The notes beneath the pieces are model-generated. The model saw only the letters and a list, made by a program, of their open reading frames with translations, was not told the DNA's origin and made no database searches. A stretch of 64,000 nucleotides of DNA from Rhodoplanes sp. Z2-YC6860 (GTDB taxonomy: Bacteria > Pseudomonadota > Alphaproteobacteria > Rhizobiales > Xanthobacteraceae), in contig NZ_CP007440.1 of the NCBI RefSeq assembly GCF_001579845.1, positions 8,020,029 to 8,084,028 on the forward strand. Reading direction: 5' to 3'. Below are positions 1 through 8,930 of the stretch, in pieces. How positions within the stretch are numbered: the first letter of the stretch is position 1; each line of letters opens with the position of its first letter. The translations under genes were made by a program, and so were the position numbers.

Positions 1-1
1 G

Positions 2-301
2 GCCGGGCAATTCATTCCGGCAAAATACACCCGCGAACTGATCGACAACTCCGACTTCCGCAAATTTGACGATGCGCTTCGCATGGTGCTCGACTGCACC
101 GTGGAGCTTGCCGACGAGATCGAGGCGCATCTCGCCGAACGCGCGAGGAACAACATTCTGCGCTACGGCACCCACCGCCAGCACGCCGCGATGATGACCT
201 GCTTCACGCCATCGCCGACGCGATCCAACCACGTGCACTTCGTCGACGGCGCGCTGGGCGGCTATGCGATGGCGGCAAGCCAGCTGAAGCGCGGGTTGTG
301 A
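2..301 (+). CDS. C-terminal end of a DUF3095-like protein (cut by window start)
   Basis: The reading frame is open from base 2 to a TGA at 299-301 and gives the last 99 residues of a longer protein. The tail contains MMTCFTPSPTRSNHVHFVDG followed by GGYAMAASQLK, which I recognise as the conserved end of DUF3095 family proteins (about 390 residues, some fused to or related to adenylate-cyclase-like domains). Function is unknown. The N-terminal three quarters lie outside the window, so the domain order cannot be checked. Family assignment comes from memory of the C-terminal motif only. Confidence 0.7.
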   Translation, partial: AGQFIPAKYTRELIDNSDFRKFDDALRMVLDCTVELADEIEAHLAERARNNILRYGTHRQHAAMMTCFTPSPTRSNHVHFVDGALGGYAMAASQLKRGL

Positions 302-327
302 TGCCTCGGGTTGACTCTCACTTTTTT

Positions 328-440
328 CACCTCTCCCATGGGGAGAGGTCGACGCGCGAAAGCGCGTCGGGTGAGGGGGTACGGTTTATCGATAGAGCTG
401 TTCCCCCTCACCCCGACCCTCTCCCCGATGGGGGAGAGGG
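328..440. repeat. Palindromic intergenic repeat, family A, copy 1
   Basis: Two hairpin-forming arms (CTCTCCCATGGGGAGAG, and CTCTCCCCGATGGGGGAGAG) bracket GACGCGCGAAAGCGCGTC. The first 70 or so bases recur almost unchanged at 2273-2387 in the same orientation, and a related block lies inverted at 58100-58244. Typical of interspersed palindromic elements in Rhizobiales genomes. It lies between the DUF3095-like gene and the DUF1989 gene. Confidence 0.85.
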
Positions 441-479
441 AGTCAGATCGAGTCTGCTGCAGCAACTGGGAATACAACC

Positions 480-1109
480 ATGAGCAAAGCCACCGCCGTT
501 CTCACACCCGGCACACCGGTCACACTGCCGCCGGCCGGCAACATCAGCTTCGAGATCGAGACCGGACAGCGCTTCAAGCTCACCCAGCCCGAGGGCGAGC
601 AGGTCGCCGACCTGATCTCGTTCAACCGAGACGACCCGCGCGAGCTTTTGTCGATGCACAGCAGCCGCGCCGTGAACCTCAGCTGGAAGTTCACCAAGCC
701 GATGACGCTCTACACCAACCGCACGCGGCCGATGTGGACGATCGAGGAAGACCTCACCGGCGAGAACTATTGCGGCGGTGGCTACTGCTCCGAGCATCTC
801 AACATGATGCGCTACGGCGACAAGGGCAAAGGCCAGCCGAACTGCCAGCAGAACCTCGAGAAGGCCATCAGCGGCTACGGCATGGACCGCTGGAACTTCA
901 ACATCGACGCCTGCTTCAACGTGTTCATGACGGTGGCCTACGATCCCGACGGCAAGTGGGAAATCCGCGACGCCAAGGGCAAGGTCGGCGACTACATGAT
1001 CATGAAGGCGCTGATGCCGCAGATCGTGGCGATCTCGAATTGCCCGATCCTGTTCAACCCGTGCAACAACTACAAGCTCAAGCCGCTGACGCTGGAGATT
1101 TTGAAGTAG
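480..1109 (+). CDS. DUF1989 / urea-carboxylase-associated family protein
   Basis: A 209-residue protein matching the DUF1989 (urea carboxylase-associated, UCA) family in length and conserved pieces: GQRFKLTQPEGEQVADLISFN near residues 29-49, YCGGGYCSEH near 97-106, and NPCNNYKLKPLTLEI at the end. The conserved Cys/His residues suggest a metal site. Family members often sit beside urea carboxylase or allophanate hydrolase genes, but none is visible here; the downstream gene is a TauD-type dioxygenase on the other strand. The specific reaction is unknown. The ATG at 480 follows a repeat block with only a weak purine stretch as ribosome site. Confidence 0.8.
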   Translation: MSKATAVLTPGTPVTLPPAGNISFEIETGQRFKLTQPEGEQVADLISFNRDDPRELLSMHSSRAVNLSWKFTKPMTLYTNRTRPMWTIEEDLTGENYCGGGYCSEHLNMMRYGDKGKGQPNCQQNLEKAISGYGMDRWNFNIDACFNVFMTVAYDPDGKWEIRDAKGKVGDYMIMKALMPQIVAISNCPILFNPCNNYKLKPLTLEILK

Positions 1110-1151
1110 CGTACTCGCTCTGTTGAAATCGCGGGGCTCGCTCTCTCCCCA

Positions 1152-1306
1152 CGTGTCCCGGGCGCAGCGCAGCACGAGCGAAAGCGAGTGGTGCGATGCA
1201 GACCCGGGACCCCGGTTTTTTCCTTCACGTTGACAGCAACCGGGGTCCCGGATCAGCGGTGCACCGTTCCGCTTCGCTCCACGCTGCACCGCGTCCGGGA
1301 CACGAG
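1152..1306. repeat. Palindromic intergenic repeat, family B, copy 1
   Basis: A long imperfect palindrome: GTGTCCCGGG at the left end, GTCCGGGACAC at the right, with inner arms GACCCGGGACCCCGGTT and AACCGGGGTCCCGG. It lies between the convergent DUF1989 and TauD-type genes. Near-copies occur at 10671-10804, 20809-20954 and 22121-22266, and a degraded one at 55965-56047. Confidence 0.85.
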
Positions 1307-1333
1307 TTGATAGACCGCAGCCCCAACTCAAAA

Positions 1334-2218
1334 TCACACCGGCCGCTCGCCCTTCACGGTGACGCGCGTGCCGGAGCGGGTGTGCGGCCAGTAGTCCCAC
1401 ATCGCGCGATGCTGCGTGCAGCGATTGTCCCAGAACGCGATCGCGTTCTCGGTCCAGCGGAAGCGGCACTGGAACAGCGGATTCTCGGCGTGCTGATAAA
1501 GATACGCGAGTATCGCGTCGCTCTCGTCGCGCGGAATGCCGATGATGTGGTGCGTGAATCCGCGGTTGACGTAGAGCGCCTTCTTGCCGGTCACCGGATG
1601 GGTGCGGACGATCGGATGCTCGGCGCTCGGATAGGCCGGCTTGTCGGCGACGCCGGCGTTTGAATAGAGCCCGCGATACACCGGCTCGCCATCGTGCAGC
1701 GCCGTGAGGCCGGCAAGATACGCCTTCATGCGGTCCGACAGCGCGTCATAAGCCGCATACATGCTGGCGAACAGCGTGTCGCCGCCATGCGGCGGGCACT
1801 GTTTGATATGAAGGATCGATCCCATCGGCGGTTCGAGATCACACGACACATCGGTGTGCCAGCCCTCGCCGTTGGCGCGCGGCGATTTTTCGTCGGCGTA
1901 GATCTTCATCAGCGCCGGCTCGCCGGGTTCGTGCGGCGCCGCCGGATGGATGTGCAGTTCGCCGAACAACCGGCCGAAGGCGAGATGCTGCTGCAGGCTG
2001 ATGAACTGATCGCGAAAAAAGATCACCGAGTTCTCCGCGAGCGCGCGGTGGATTTCATCACGCTCGCGGTTCGATAGCGGCTTCGCCAGATCGACGCCGC
2101 TGATCTCCGCGCCGATGATCGGCGTAAGCTTGTCGACGCCGATGGTTTCATAAGGCGTGGGGGTCTCGTCGGCGGCGTGCCGATAGCGCGGGCCGTCCTT
2201 GCTGCTGAGCGAACTCAT
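1334..2218 (-). CDS. TauD/TfdA-family Fe(II)/2-oxoglutarate dioxygenase
   Basis: A 294-residue dioxygenase of the TauD/TfdA family, which uses Fe(II) and 2-oxoglutarate to hydroxylate small organic substrates. Visible ligands are the facial triad H121-x-D123 (GWHTDVSCD) and a distal His in NRCTQHRAMWDYWPHT near residue 270, followed by TRSGTRVTVKG, which supplies the 2-oxoglutarate-binding Arg. The open frame extends upstream, but that part is translated repeat DNA. I place the start at the ATG at 2218, with GGGAGA 9 bases before it; an ATG two codons earlier is possible. The substrate (taurine, another sulfonate, or an aryloxy acid) cannot be told from sequence alone. Confidence 0.85.
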   Translation of the reverse strand: MSSLSSKDGPRYRHAADETPTPYETIGVDKLTPIIGAEISGVDLAKPLSNRERDEIHRALAENSVIFFRDQFISLQQHLAFGRLFGELHIHPAAPHEPGEPALMKIYADEKSPRANGEGWHTDVSCDLEPPMGSILHIKQCPPHGGDTLFASMYAAYDALSDRMKAYLAGLTALHDGEPVYRGLYSNAGVADKPAYPSAEHPIVRTHPVTGKKALYVNRGFTHHIIGIPRDESDAILAYLYQHAENPLFQCRFRWTENAIAFWDNRCTQHRAMWDYWPHTRSGTRVTVKGERPV

Positions 2219-2272
2219 GGCCATTCTCCCGGTCGAGAATGGGTTGATGATAGCGCGGATTGAGCACTCCTT

Positions 2273-2387
2273 CACCTCTCCCATGGGGAGAGGTCGACGC
2301 GCGAAAGCGCGTCGGGTGAGGGGGTACGGTTTATCGAGAGAGTGAGGCCCCCTCACCCCGACCCTCTCCCCGCTGGGGAGAGGGGGC
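2273..2387. repeat. Palindromic intergenic repeat, family A, copy 2
   Basis: Nearly identical to the block at 328-440 over its first 70 or so bases and in the same orientation. The pair therefore forms direct repeats on either side of the DUF1989 and TauD-type genes. It lies just upstream of the TauD-type gene start. Confidence 0.85.
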
Positions 2388-2429
2388 GCACCGCCGATGA
2401 CAACGCACCTTGCGCGACTGCAACGCGGC

Positions 2430-3128
2430 CTATTGGGCAGGCTTCTCCAGCGCCGCGCTTCGCGTGCGGATATTCACCTTGGTCTTCGGCGTGTCGCTCT
2501 TGGAGAGGTCGGGCGGCCATTCGGTCATCCAGCTCGCAAGCGGAATGACCGGCGGCGGCACGCCGGCGTCGACCAGCGCCGGATCGATGGCGTAGAGATC
2601 GCCGTTCTTTTCCCTCAGCACCGCGGTGTTGCGCGGGTCGACCAGACCGCCGGAGTTGGAAAGCTTCGCCACCTCGTGGAAACGGAACAGACCGCCGCGC
2701 TCCATCATCGTCATGTAGGTCCAGGTGTTGACCGACTCGTCGATGCAATCGAGCTGCGTCGGGTCGCTCATGTTCGGCAGGATCTCCCGATCCTTGTGGG
2801 TCCATTGATGGACCGCCGTGCCGGTCTTGGCGCCGACCAGCATGCGCATGGTGGCGACGGCGACCGAAATCTTGCGCCGCTCGGCCTTGGCGTCCTTGGC
2901 CGGCGGCCGCATCACCGCGACCACCTTCGACCATTCCTGCGGGCTGAGCGAGACCGTCGAGCTCGAGCTGCAGGCGAAGCCGTGGCATTCGCGGAACGAG
3001 GCGAGCGTCGGCTGGGCCTGGGCGTAGGAGTCGAGAAAGGTCGTGGTCTGATGCTGAGCGTTCTGGGTGACGCAGGCGGACAATGCCAGCGCCGCACCAA
3101 GCCCGCCGAAGACGTCCCGCACCCGCAC
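2430..3128 (-). CDS. Putative lipoprotein, unknown function
   Basis: About 232 residues. I choose the GTG at 3128 because AGGGGG lies 6 bases before it and it gives a compact lipoprotein signal: VRVRDVFGGLGAALALSACV, with LSAC as lipobox. A longer frame starts at 3239 but adds a hydrophilic extension that would bury the signal. The mature protein has several Cys residues (FRECHGFACSS, LDCIDES), which may form disulfides in the periplasm. I do not recognise a known domain. It is divergent from the MetE-like gene at 3335. Confidence 0.7.
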   Translation of the reverse strand: MRVRDVFGGLGAALALSACVTQNAQHQTTTFLDSYAQAQPTLASFRECHGFACSSSSTVSLSPQEWSKVVAVMRPPAKDAKAERRKISVAVATMRMLVGAKTGTAVHQWTHKDREILPNMSDPTQLDCIDESVNTWTYMTMMERGGLFRFHEVAKLSNSGGLVDPRNTAVLREKNGDLYAIDPALVDAGVPPPVIPLASWMTEWPPDLSKSDTPKTKVNIRTRSAALEKPAQ

Positions 3129-3334
3129 TGCCAACCCCCTGTCAGCCGTACACTCGGTGAAGATTACGGTATCGCCGAAGGGTGTCACGGCGAATCCCGG
3201 GATGCGCTGCAATTTTCCGCGAAGTGACGCAGGCCGCACACACCATCACCAACTCTAGATTTAAGATATTGAAATAACATAAAATTCTTTGGTCTCGCTC
3301 AGACCTCGACCCAGGAAAACAAAGGATTGCTCCC

Positions 3335-4456
3335 GTGACCGCACCCGCGCTTCCTCCGTTCAAGGCCGAGGTGGTCGGCAGCCTGCTGCGCCCGGCTACC
3401 ATCTTCGAGGCCCGCAACGGCCGCTTGCAGGGCCGCGTGAGCGCCGATGAATTGTGGGCGGTCGAGACGCGCGCCATCGAGGATGCGGTGGCGCTGCAGC
3501 GCGATGTCGGCCTCAAGGTGTGCACCGACGGCGAATTCCGCCGCCGGCACTGGTTCATGGATTTCATCGAGCGCATCGACGGCGTGGGCTTCGAGGGCTC
3601 GCTCCCGACGCGCTTTCACAACGAGGGCGGTGACGTCGAATTCGCACCGCCGCGCGTGATCGTCAAAAGCAAGCTGAAGCGCGTTCAGCCGCTCGCGGTC
3701 CACCATTTCGCGGCGCTCAAGCCCATCGCCGACAAAGCGGGTCTCGTCGCCAAGCAGCCGATCCCCTCGCCGACCATCCTGCACTTTCGCGGCGGTCGGG
3801 CCGCGATCGACAGCAAAGCCTATCCGGACATCGAGGAATTCTTTGCCGATCTTGCCAGCGTCTATCGCGAGGAGATCGCGGCGCTCTATCAGGCCGGCTG
3901 CCGCTACGTGCAGATCGACGAGACCAACCTGCCGTTCCTGTGCGATCCGCAGATGCGCAAAGGCGTGGTCGAGCGCGGAGACGATCCGGACGCCCTGCCT
4001 GCGAAATACGTCGCGCTGCTCAACGATTGCCTGCGCGGGGTGCCGGACGACATGGCGGTCGGCATGCACATGTGCCGCGGCAACCACGAAAGCAGCTGGG
4101 CCGCGGAAGGCGGCTACGATCCGGTGGCGGAGCTGGCCTTCAGCGCCATCGACGTCGACGCGCTGTTTCTCGAATACGACAGCCCGCGCGCCGGCACGTT
4201 TGTGCCGCTGACGCACTTGGCGAAGAACAAGGTTGCGGTGCTGGGCCTGGTCACGACCAAGAAGGGCAAGATCGAATCCCGGGACGAGATCAAGCGCCGC
4301 ATCGAAGAAGCGGCGCAAGTGGTGCCGCTTCACCAGCTGGCTCTGAGCCCGCAATGCGGCTTTGCCAGCACGATCAAGGGCAACGCGCTCACGCCCGACG
4401 AGCAGCGGCGCAAGCTCGAGCTGGTGGTCGAGGTGGCGAAGGAGATTTGGGGCTAG
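3335..4456 (+). CDS. MetE-like (cobalamin-independent methionine synthase C-terminal domain) protein, copy 1
   Basis: A 373-residue protein made of only the zinc-bearing C-terminal half of MetE (PF01717 type; YxjG/YxjH-like). Zinc ligands are visible as H245-x-C247 (MHMCRGN), E280 (FLEYD) and C341 (SPQCGFAS). The TDGEFRR motif of the family is at residues 64-70. Members transfer a methyl or alkyl group to a thiol held on zinc; epoxyalkane:coenzyme M transferase is a relative. The folate-binding N-terminal half of true MetE is absent, so methionine synthesis is not assured. Start is GTG at 3335 with AAAGGA 8 bases upstream. It is the most divergent of six paralogues here and stands alone. Confidence 0.85.
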   Translation: MTAPALPPFKAEVVGSLLRPATIFEARNGRLQGRVSADELWAVETRAIEDAVALQRDVGLKVCTDGEFRRRHWFMDFIERIDGVGFEGSLPTRFHNEGGDVEFAPPRVIVKSKLKRVQPLAVHHFAALKPIADKAGLVAKQPIPSPTILHFRGGRAAIDSKAYPDIEEFFADLASVYREEIAALYQAGCRYVQIDETNLPFLCDPQMRKGVVERGDDPDALPAKYVALLNDCLRGVPDDMAVGMHMCRGNHESSWAAEGGYDPVAELAFSAIDVDALFLEYDSPRAGTFVPLTHLAKNKVAVLGLVTTKKGKIESRDEIKRRIEEAAQVVPLHQLALSPQCGFASTIKGNALTPDEQRRKLELVVEVAKEIWG

Positions 4457-4460
4457 GTTT

Positions 4461-4534
4461 CGTAGGTTGGGTTGAGCGAAGCGAAACCCAACTTAGATCT
4501 TCGATGGGTTTCGCTGCGCTCAACCCATCCTACG
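4461..4534. repeat. Palindromic intergenic repeat, family E
   Basis: CGTAGGTTGGGTTGAGCG and GCGAAACCCAACTT are mirrored by GATGGGTTTCGC and GCTCAACCCATCCTACG, making one hairpin of about 74 bases. This is a widespread proteobacterial interspersed palindrome. It overlaps the last codons of the membrane protein gene at 4520-4999. Confidence 0.8.
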
Positions 4535-4999
4535 ACCGTCGCGCGCGGCATCGATCCGCTCGATCAACTCGTCGATGATCGGGTGATTGGAAAGCGGGAT
4601 GAGCTGAATGGGAGCGCAGAAGGTCACTTTGTCTCCAAAGACGCTGGGCTTTCGCAGAGACAGCGTGACGCGAGGCGGACTCATCATCGGCGTGTAGTTC
4701 ACGTTCTTGATATCCGACAACGCAATCCGATCGTCGCGGCCGCCGCTCTTCACCAGGAGCGCGTCACCGGCATCGAGCACCTCATCGACGAGATCGAAGA
4801 TGAACTTCTTCATAATGACGTAACCGACGACGGCCATCGCGACCGGCGCGATAAAAAACAGCAGGTCCGGCGACGCCGCAGCGCCTCTCGTCAACGAAAC
4901 AACGATTGGGACAGTCACAAATAATGCAAGAAACCCGTACCAGATGACGGGAAACACCCGCTTGTACCAAAACGTGGCCCGAGACGATAAGCGGCGCAT
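4520..4999 (-). CDS. Small membrane protein, unknown function
   Basis: 159 residues with two hydrophobic segments near residues 17-36 and 46-65. A soluble C-terminal part of beta-rich look follows (DALLVKSGGRDDRIALSDIKNVNY), resembling bacterial PH-like membrane-anchored domains. The last residues (RDGRRMG) are encoded inside the family E palindrome, so the original C-terminus may have been altered by repeat insertion. It lies just upstream of ispG on the same strand's far side and shows no functional link to it. I do not recognise a named family. Confidence 0.6.
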   Translation of the reverse strand: MRRLSSRATFWYKRVFPVIWYGFLALFVTVPIVVSLTRGAAASPDLLFFIAPVAMAVVGYVIMKKFIFDLVDEVLDAGDALLVKSGGRDDRIALSDIKNVNYTPMMSPPRVTLSLRKPSVFGDKVTFCAPIQLIPLSNHPIIDELIERIDAARDGRRMG

Positions 5000-5017
5000 C
5001 GGACCCGCCTCGGTGGA

Positions 5018-6271
5018 TTACTCCGCCGCGGTCTGGCCCGCACCGCCGACGCCGTAGCGGCGATCGATGTAGTCGATCACGAGCTTCTGGAAGTCTTGCG
5101 AGACGGTGGGACCGCGCAAGGTCACGGCCTTCTTGCCGTCGATGAACACGGGCGCAGCCGGCGCCTCGCCGGTGCCAGGGAGCGAGATGCCGATGTCGGC
5201 GTGCTTCGACTCACCAGGCCCGTTGACGATGCAGCCCATCACCGCGACGTTGAGCGCTTCGACGCCCGGATACTTCTTCTTCCACTCCGGCATCGAGTCG
5301 CGGATGAACGACTGGATCGAACCGGCGAGCTCCTGGAACGTGGTCGAGGTGGTGCGGCCGCAGCCGGGGCATGCCGCAACCAGCGGCACGAAGGTGCGGA
5401 AGCCCATGGTCTGCAGGATCTCCTGACCGACCTTCACTTCCAGCGTGCGGTCGCCACCCGGCTCCGGCGTCAGCGACACGCGGATGGTGTCGCCGATGCC
5501 CTGCTGCAGCAGAATGCCGAGCGCGGCCGACGACGCGACGATGCCTTTCGATCCCATGCCGGCCTCGGTGAGGCCGAGATGGATCGCATAGTCCGAGCGC
5601 TTGGCGAGGTCGGCATAGACCAGCACCAGGTCCTGCACCGACGAAACCTTCGCCGAGAGGATGATCTTGTTGCGCGGCAGGCCGATCTCCTCGGCGCGCG
5701 CGGCCGACAGCAGCGCCGACTGGATCATCGCCTCGCGGGTGATCTCGCGGGCCTCCTTCGGCTGGTTCGACTTGGAGTTCTCGTCCATCAGGTGCGTGAG
5801 CAACTCCTGATCGAGCGAGCCCCAATTGGCGCCGATGCGCACCGGCTTGTTGTGTTTGATCGCCATCTCGACGATCGAGGAGAACTGCTTGTCCTTCTTG
5901 TCCTTGAAGCCGACATTGCCCGGATTGATGCGGTACTTGTCGAGCGCCTCGGCGCAGCCGGGATGGTCGGCCAGAAGCTTGTGGCCGATGTAGTGGAAGT
6001 CGCCGACGATCGGAACCTCGCAGCCGATCTTGAGCAGCCGTTCCTTGATCTTCGGAACCGCCGCCGCGGCCTCGTCGCGGTCGACCGTGATGCGGACGAT
6101 CTCGGAACCGGCATTGGCCAGCGCCGCCACCTGGCGGACCGTGGAATCGATGTCCGCGGTATCGGTGTTGGTCATCGACTGCACCACGATGGGGGCGCCG
6201 CCGCCGACCGTGACATTGCCGACCTGAACCGGCACCGACTGGCGCCTCGCCTGCATTCCGACGTCCTGCAT
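5018..6271 (-). CDS. ispG: 4-hydroxy-3-methylbut-2-en-1-yl diphosphate synthase (IspG/GcpE)
   Basis: A 417-residue cytoplasmic [4Fe-4S] enzyme of the MEP isoprenoid pathway. It converts 2-C-methyl-D-erythritol 2,4-cyclodiphosphate into HMBPP. The iron-sulfur ligands are C301-x-x-C304 (CPGCGR), C347 ([10 protein letters not shown]) and the adjacent E354, as expected for the family. The N-terminal TIM-barrel opening ([20 protein letters not shown]) is canonical. The start at 6271 is backed by AGGAGAGAG shortly upstream. The DMT permease gene lies 34 bases upstream on the same strand and may be cotranscribed. High-confidence housekeeping gene. Confidence 0.97.
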   Translation of the reverse strand: MQDVGMQARRQSVPVQVGNVTVGGGAPIVVQSMTNTDTADIDSTVRQVAALANAGSEIVRITVDRDEAAAAVPKIKERLLKIGCEVPIVGDFHYIGHKLLADHPGCAEALDKYRINPGNVGFKDKKDKQFSSIVEMAIKHNKPVRIGANWGSLDQELLTHLMDENSKSNQPKEAREITREAMIQSALLSAARAEEIGLPRNKIILSAKVSSVQDLVLVYADLAKRSDYAIHLGLTEAGMGSKGIVASSAALGILLQQGIGDTIRVSLTPEPGGDRTLEVKVGQEILQTMGFRTFVPLVAACPGCGRTTSTTFQELAGSIQSFIRDSMPEWKKKYPGVEALNVAVMGCIVNGPGESKHADIGISLPGTGEAPAAPVFIDGKKAVTLRGPTVSQDFQKLVIDYIDRRYGVGGAGQTAAE

Positions 6272-6305
6272 TGGAACTCTCTCTCCTGACGGGCCTGATA
6301 TAGCC

Positions 6306-7208
6306 CTATCGAGGCCGGTTGACGAGTATCAGGCCGCCCGCGACCAGGGCCACGGCCACGGCAAAAGCCGGGGTCAGGGGCTCGCCCAGCACGAAATGGC
6401 CGGCCGCCACCCCGAACAGCGGGGTCAGGAACGTGAAGGCCGACAGCCGGCTCGCCGAGTATTTCACGATCAGGGCGAACCACAGGCTGAACGTGGTGCC
6501 GAGCACGACGGTCTGGTAGGCGAGCGAACCGAGCGCCACCGCGGACGGCATGGCGGTCATCCGTTCGCCGAACACCCATGCGCCCACGGCGACGATCGGC
6601 ACGCAGACCGCGACCTGGTAGAGCAGCGTCTTTTCCGGCGAGATGCGCGAAAGCGAGCTGGCCTTGATCACCAGCGTGGTCGCGGCCCAGGCTGCGGCCG
6701 CGCCGGCCATCATCAGGTCGCCGAGCAACTGGTGCGGCGAGGATGCCGGCGCTGGCACGCCAAACGCGACCATCATGCCGGCGAAGGCCAGCACCAGGCC
6801 GGCCCATTGCATGAGGCGGAAGCGATCACCCGGAAACAGCCAGCGCGCACCGAGCACGACGAAAAACGGCGCGAGGTAGATGAACAGCGTCGCGCGCGAG
6901 GCCGCGGTGTAGACGAGGCCGCGATAGATCAGCAGGAACTCGAGACCGAACAGGATACCGACGACAATGCCGGCCGCGAGCGTGCCGTCGCGCTCCATCA
7001 CCGGCAGGCCGCGGGCGCGCATGATGCCGAGCACGATCAGCATGCCGAGCGCGGAGCGGATCGCGCATTGCAACAGCGGCGGCACGCCTTCGAGGATCGC
7101 GAGCTTCACGATCGGCTGATTGAAGCCCCAGGTGATGCAGAGAAACACCGTGCTCGCCATGCCGGCGGTATCGAGCGGCCGCGTGTGGCTGGTGTGGGTG
7201 GTGGTCAT
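6306..7208 (-). CDS. EamA/DMT-family permease
   Basis: 300 residues with about ten hydrophobic segments arranged as two EamA repeats, the standard drug/metabolite transporter architecture. The first begins at [19 protein letters not shown] and the second near [20 protein letters not shown]. The protein ends [10 protein letters not shown]. Exporters of amino acids, metabolites or riboflavin belong here, but the substrate cannot be predicted. The start at 7208 has no strong ribosome site; the ATG 16 codons later is an alternative. The stop lies 34 bases before the ispG start. Confidence 0.85.
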   Translation of the reverse strand: MTTTHTSHTRPLDTAGMASTVFLCITWGFNQPIVKLAILEGVPPLLQCAIRSALGMLIVLGIMRARGLPVMERDGTLAAGIVVGILFGLEFLLIYRGLVYTAASRATLFIYLAPFFVVLGARWLFPGDRFRLMQWAGLVLAFAGMMVAFGVPAPASSPHQLLGDLMMAGAAAAWAATTLVIKASSLSRISPEKTLLYQVAVCVPIVAVGAWVFGERMTAMPSAVALGSLAYQTVVLGTTFSLWFALIVKYSASRLSAFTFLTPLFGVAAGHFVLGEPLTPAFAVAVALVAGGLILVNRPR

Positions 7209-7270
7209 GCGAAGAGATGCAGCGAGTGCGGTGCTTGAACGTTATGTTTTCGCACGCTCGCGCCACAACG

Positions 7271-7408
7271 TCCCCTCCCCCGCATAGCCCGTCGAAGACG
7301 GGCGTAAACGCCCTTTCGCGGGGGGAGGGCTAGGGAGGGGGCATGCTGCAGGCACCGGCCGTGATGCAGGCCCCCTCCCCAACCCTCCCCCGCAAGCGGG
7401 AGAGGGAG
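7271..7408. repeat. GC-rich palindromic repeat between DMT permease and Zur-like genes
   Basis: Arms GCGGGGGGAGGGCTAGGGAG and CTCCCCAACCCTCCCCCGC pair across a short loop near 7345-7370. A further inverted block contains GTCGAAGACGGGCG. Same general class as family A. Confidence 0.75.
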
Positions 7409-7446
7409 CGCGCCGCCCGGGGGGCACAGGGAGTCAATTACAAACA

Positions 7447-7941
7447 TCAGCCGGCGTGTTCGTGCTGCTGGCAATGGGCGCAGACGCCGGAGATCTCGAT
7501 CACCGGCGCCTTCGGCGCGAAGCCCGCGGCGCGCGCGGCGCTCTTGAGCTGATCGGCGACGGCGGCCGACGCGGCCTCGCCCACGGCGCCGCAGTGCTCG
7601 CAGATCAGGAACACCACGAGATCGCCCGCCGCGTGATTGTTGACGCAAGCGACGAAGGCGTTGCGGCTCTCGATGCGATGCACGAGGCCGTTGTCGCGGA
7701 GAAAATCCAGCGCGCGATAGATCGTGATCGGCGCAGGCCTGACGCCGTCGGCCGCGGCGCGATCCATGATCTCATAGGCGCCGAGCGGCTTGTGGCTGCC
7801 GAGCAGCACCTCGAGCACCTGGCGGCGGATCGGCGTAAGCCGCTGCGAGCGCTGCGCGCACAACGCTTCCGCATGCGCCAGCGCATCCGCGGTGCAGCGC
7901 TGATGATCGTGATCGGGAGCGTGGAAGACCGGGTGCGTCAT
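7447..7941 (-). CDS. zur: Fur-family metalloregulator, Zur-like
   Basis: 164 residues with an N-terminal winged helix (RLTPIRRQVLEVLLGSHKPLGAYEI) and a C-terminal dimerisation domain carrying two CxxC pairs (FLICEHCGAVG and SGVCAHCQQHEH) for structural zinc. The His-rich N-terminus (HAPDHDHQRC) and the sequence THPVF... fit Zur, the zinc-sensing repressor of uptake genes, better than Fur or PerR. No zinc transporter genes are nearby, so the regulon must lie elsewhere. The assignment to Zur over another Fur paralogue is an inference. Confidence 0.82.
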   Translation of the reverse strand: MTHPVFHAPDHDHQRCTADALAHAEALCAQRSQRLTPIRRQVLEVLLGSHKPLGAYEIMDRAAADGVRPAPITIYRALDFLRDNGLVHRIESRNAFVACVNNHAAGDLVVFLICEHCGAVGEAASAAVADQLKSAARAAGFAPKAPVIEISGVCAHCQQHEHAG

Positions 7942-8147
7942 GCCGCTGAGATAAGGTCCGGCGGCTGGAATGCCGCCCCTGAAGTGTAACGCGACCGCCC
8001 GAACCGCGCGAAATAACCTGCCGCACCGGAGCCATGCGCCGCGTTTTTGTTATTGCATTGCAACAATTCAATGGCCACTTTCGTCCTGCACTTCACCGGG
8101 AACCGCCCAGGGGGCGACCCTCAACACGAATTCATATGGTGCTACAA

Positions 8148-8930
8148 ATGCTTAAAGGGAAAAACGCAGTCGTAACCGGCTCCACGTCGGGGATCGGTCT
8201 GGGCATCGCCCGCGCCTTCGCCAAGGACGGCGCCAATGTGGTGATCAACGGTTTCGGCCCCGCAGACGAAATCGAGAAGGAGCGCTCCGGCATCGAGAAG
8301 GAGTTCGGCGTCAAGGCGATCTACTCGCCAGCCGACATGACCAAGCCGGCCGAAGTGGTCGCGATGATCAAGCTCGCGGAAACACAGCTCGGCTCCTGCG
8401 ACGTGCTCGTCAACAACGCCGGCATCCAGCATGTCGCGCCGATCGAGGAATTCCCGCCCGAGAAGTGGGACGCCATCATCGCGATCAATCTGTCGTCGGC
8501 GTTCCATGCCATCCGCACCGCGGTGCCGGGGATGAAGGCGCGCAAGTGGGGCCGCATCATCCAGACCGCGTCGGCGCATTCGCTGGTCGCCTCGCCGTTC
8601 AAGTCGGCTTACGTGACGGCGAAGCACGGCATCGCCGGTCTCACCAAGACCGTCGCACTGGAGACCGCGACCTTCGGCATCACCTGCAACTGCATCTCGC
8701 CGGGCTATGTGTGGACGCCGCTCGTCGCGAAGCAAATTCCCGACACCATGGCGGCGCGCCACATGACCGAGGAGCAGGTCAAGCGTGACGTGCTGCTCGC
8801 AGCCCAACCGACGAAGGAGTTCGTCACGGTCGATCAGGTGGCGTCGCTGGCGCTCTATCTCACCAGCGATGCGGCCGCTTCGATCACCGGCGCCAACATG
8901 TCCATCGATGGCGGGTGGACTGCCGAATAA
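8148..8930 (+). CDS. bdhA: 3-hydroxybutyrate dehydrogenase (SDR)
   Basis: 260 residues, the normal length for the family, beginning MLKGKNAVVTGSTSGIGLGI. It interconverts (R)-3-hydroxybutyrate and acetoacetate with NAD+, the last step of polyhydroxybutyrate use. SDR signatures visible are the TGSTSGIG nucleotide loop at 10-17, the NNAG motif, and SAYVTAKHG with catalytic Tyr near 155 and Lys near 159. The open frame starts at 8034, but the family start is the ATG at 8148 (an ATG at 8136 is also in frame; neither has a strong ribosome site). The stop TAA overlaps the patatin start by one base. Confidence 0.92.
   Translation: MLKGKNAVVTGSTSGIGLGIARAFAKDGANVVINGFGPADEIEKERSGIEKEFGVKAIYSPADMTKPAEVVAMIKLAETQLGSCDVLVNNAGIQHVAPIEEFPPEKWDAIIAINLSSAFHAIRTAVPGMKARKWGRIIQTASAHSLVASPFKSAYVTAKHGIAGLTKTVALETATFGITCNCISPGYVWTPLVAKQIPDTMAARHMTEEQVKRDVLLAAQPTKEFVTVDQVASLALYLTSDAAASITGANMSIDGGWTAE

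Noticed and set aside
1152-1306. Interspersed repeats as a possible CRISPR array
   Set aside because: The repeats are single, widely spaced palindromes in gene gaps, without regular spacers or cas genes.
5096-6289. 397-codon frame opposite ispG
   Set aside because: Exact shadow of ispG; composition is typical of antisense GC-rich frames.
8047-8066. TTGTT...AACAA inverted repeat near the Zur-like gene as a Zur box
   Set aside because: Only 5-bp half-sites with a 10-base unpaired centre; it does not match the alphaproteobacterial Zur box pattern well and no zinc uptake gene is adjacent.
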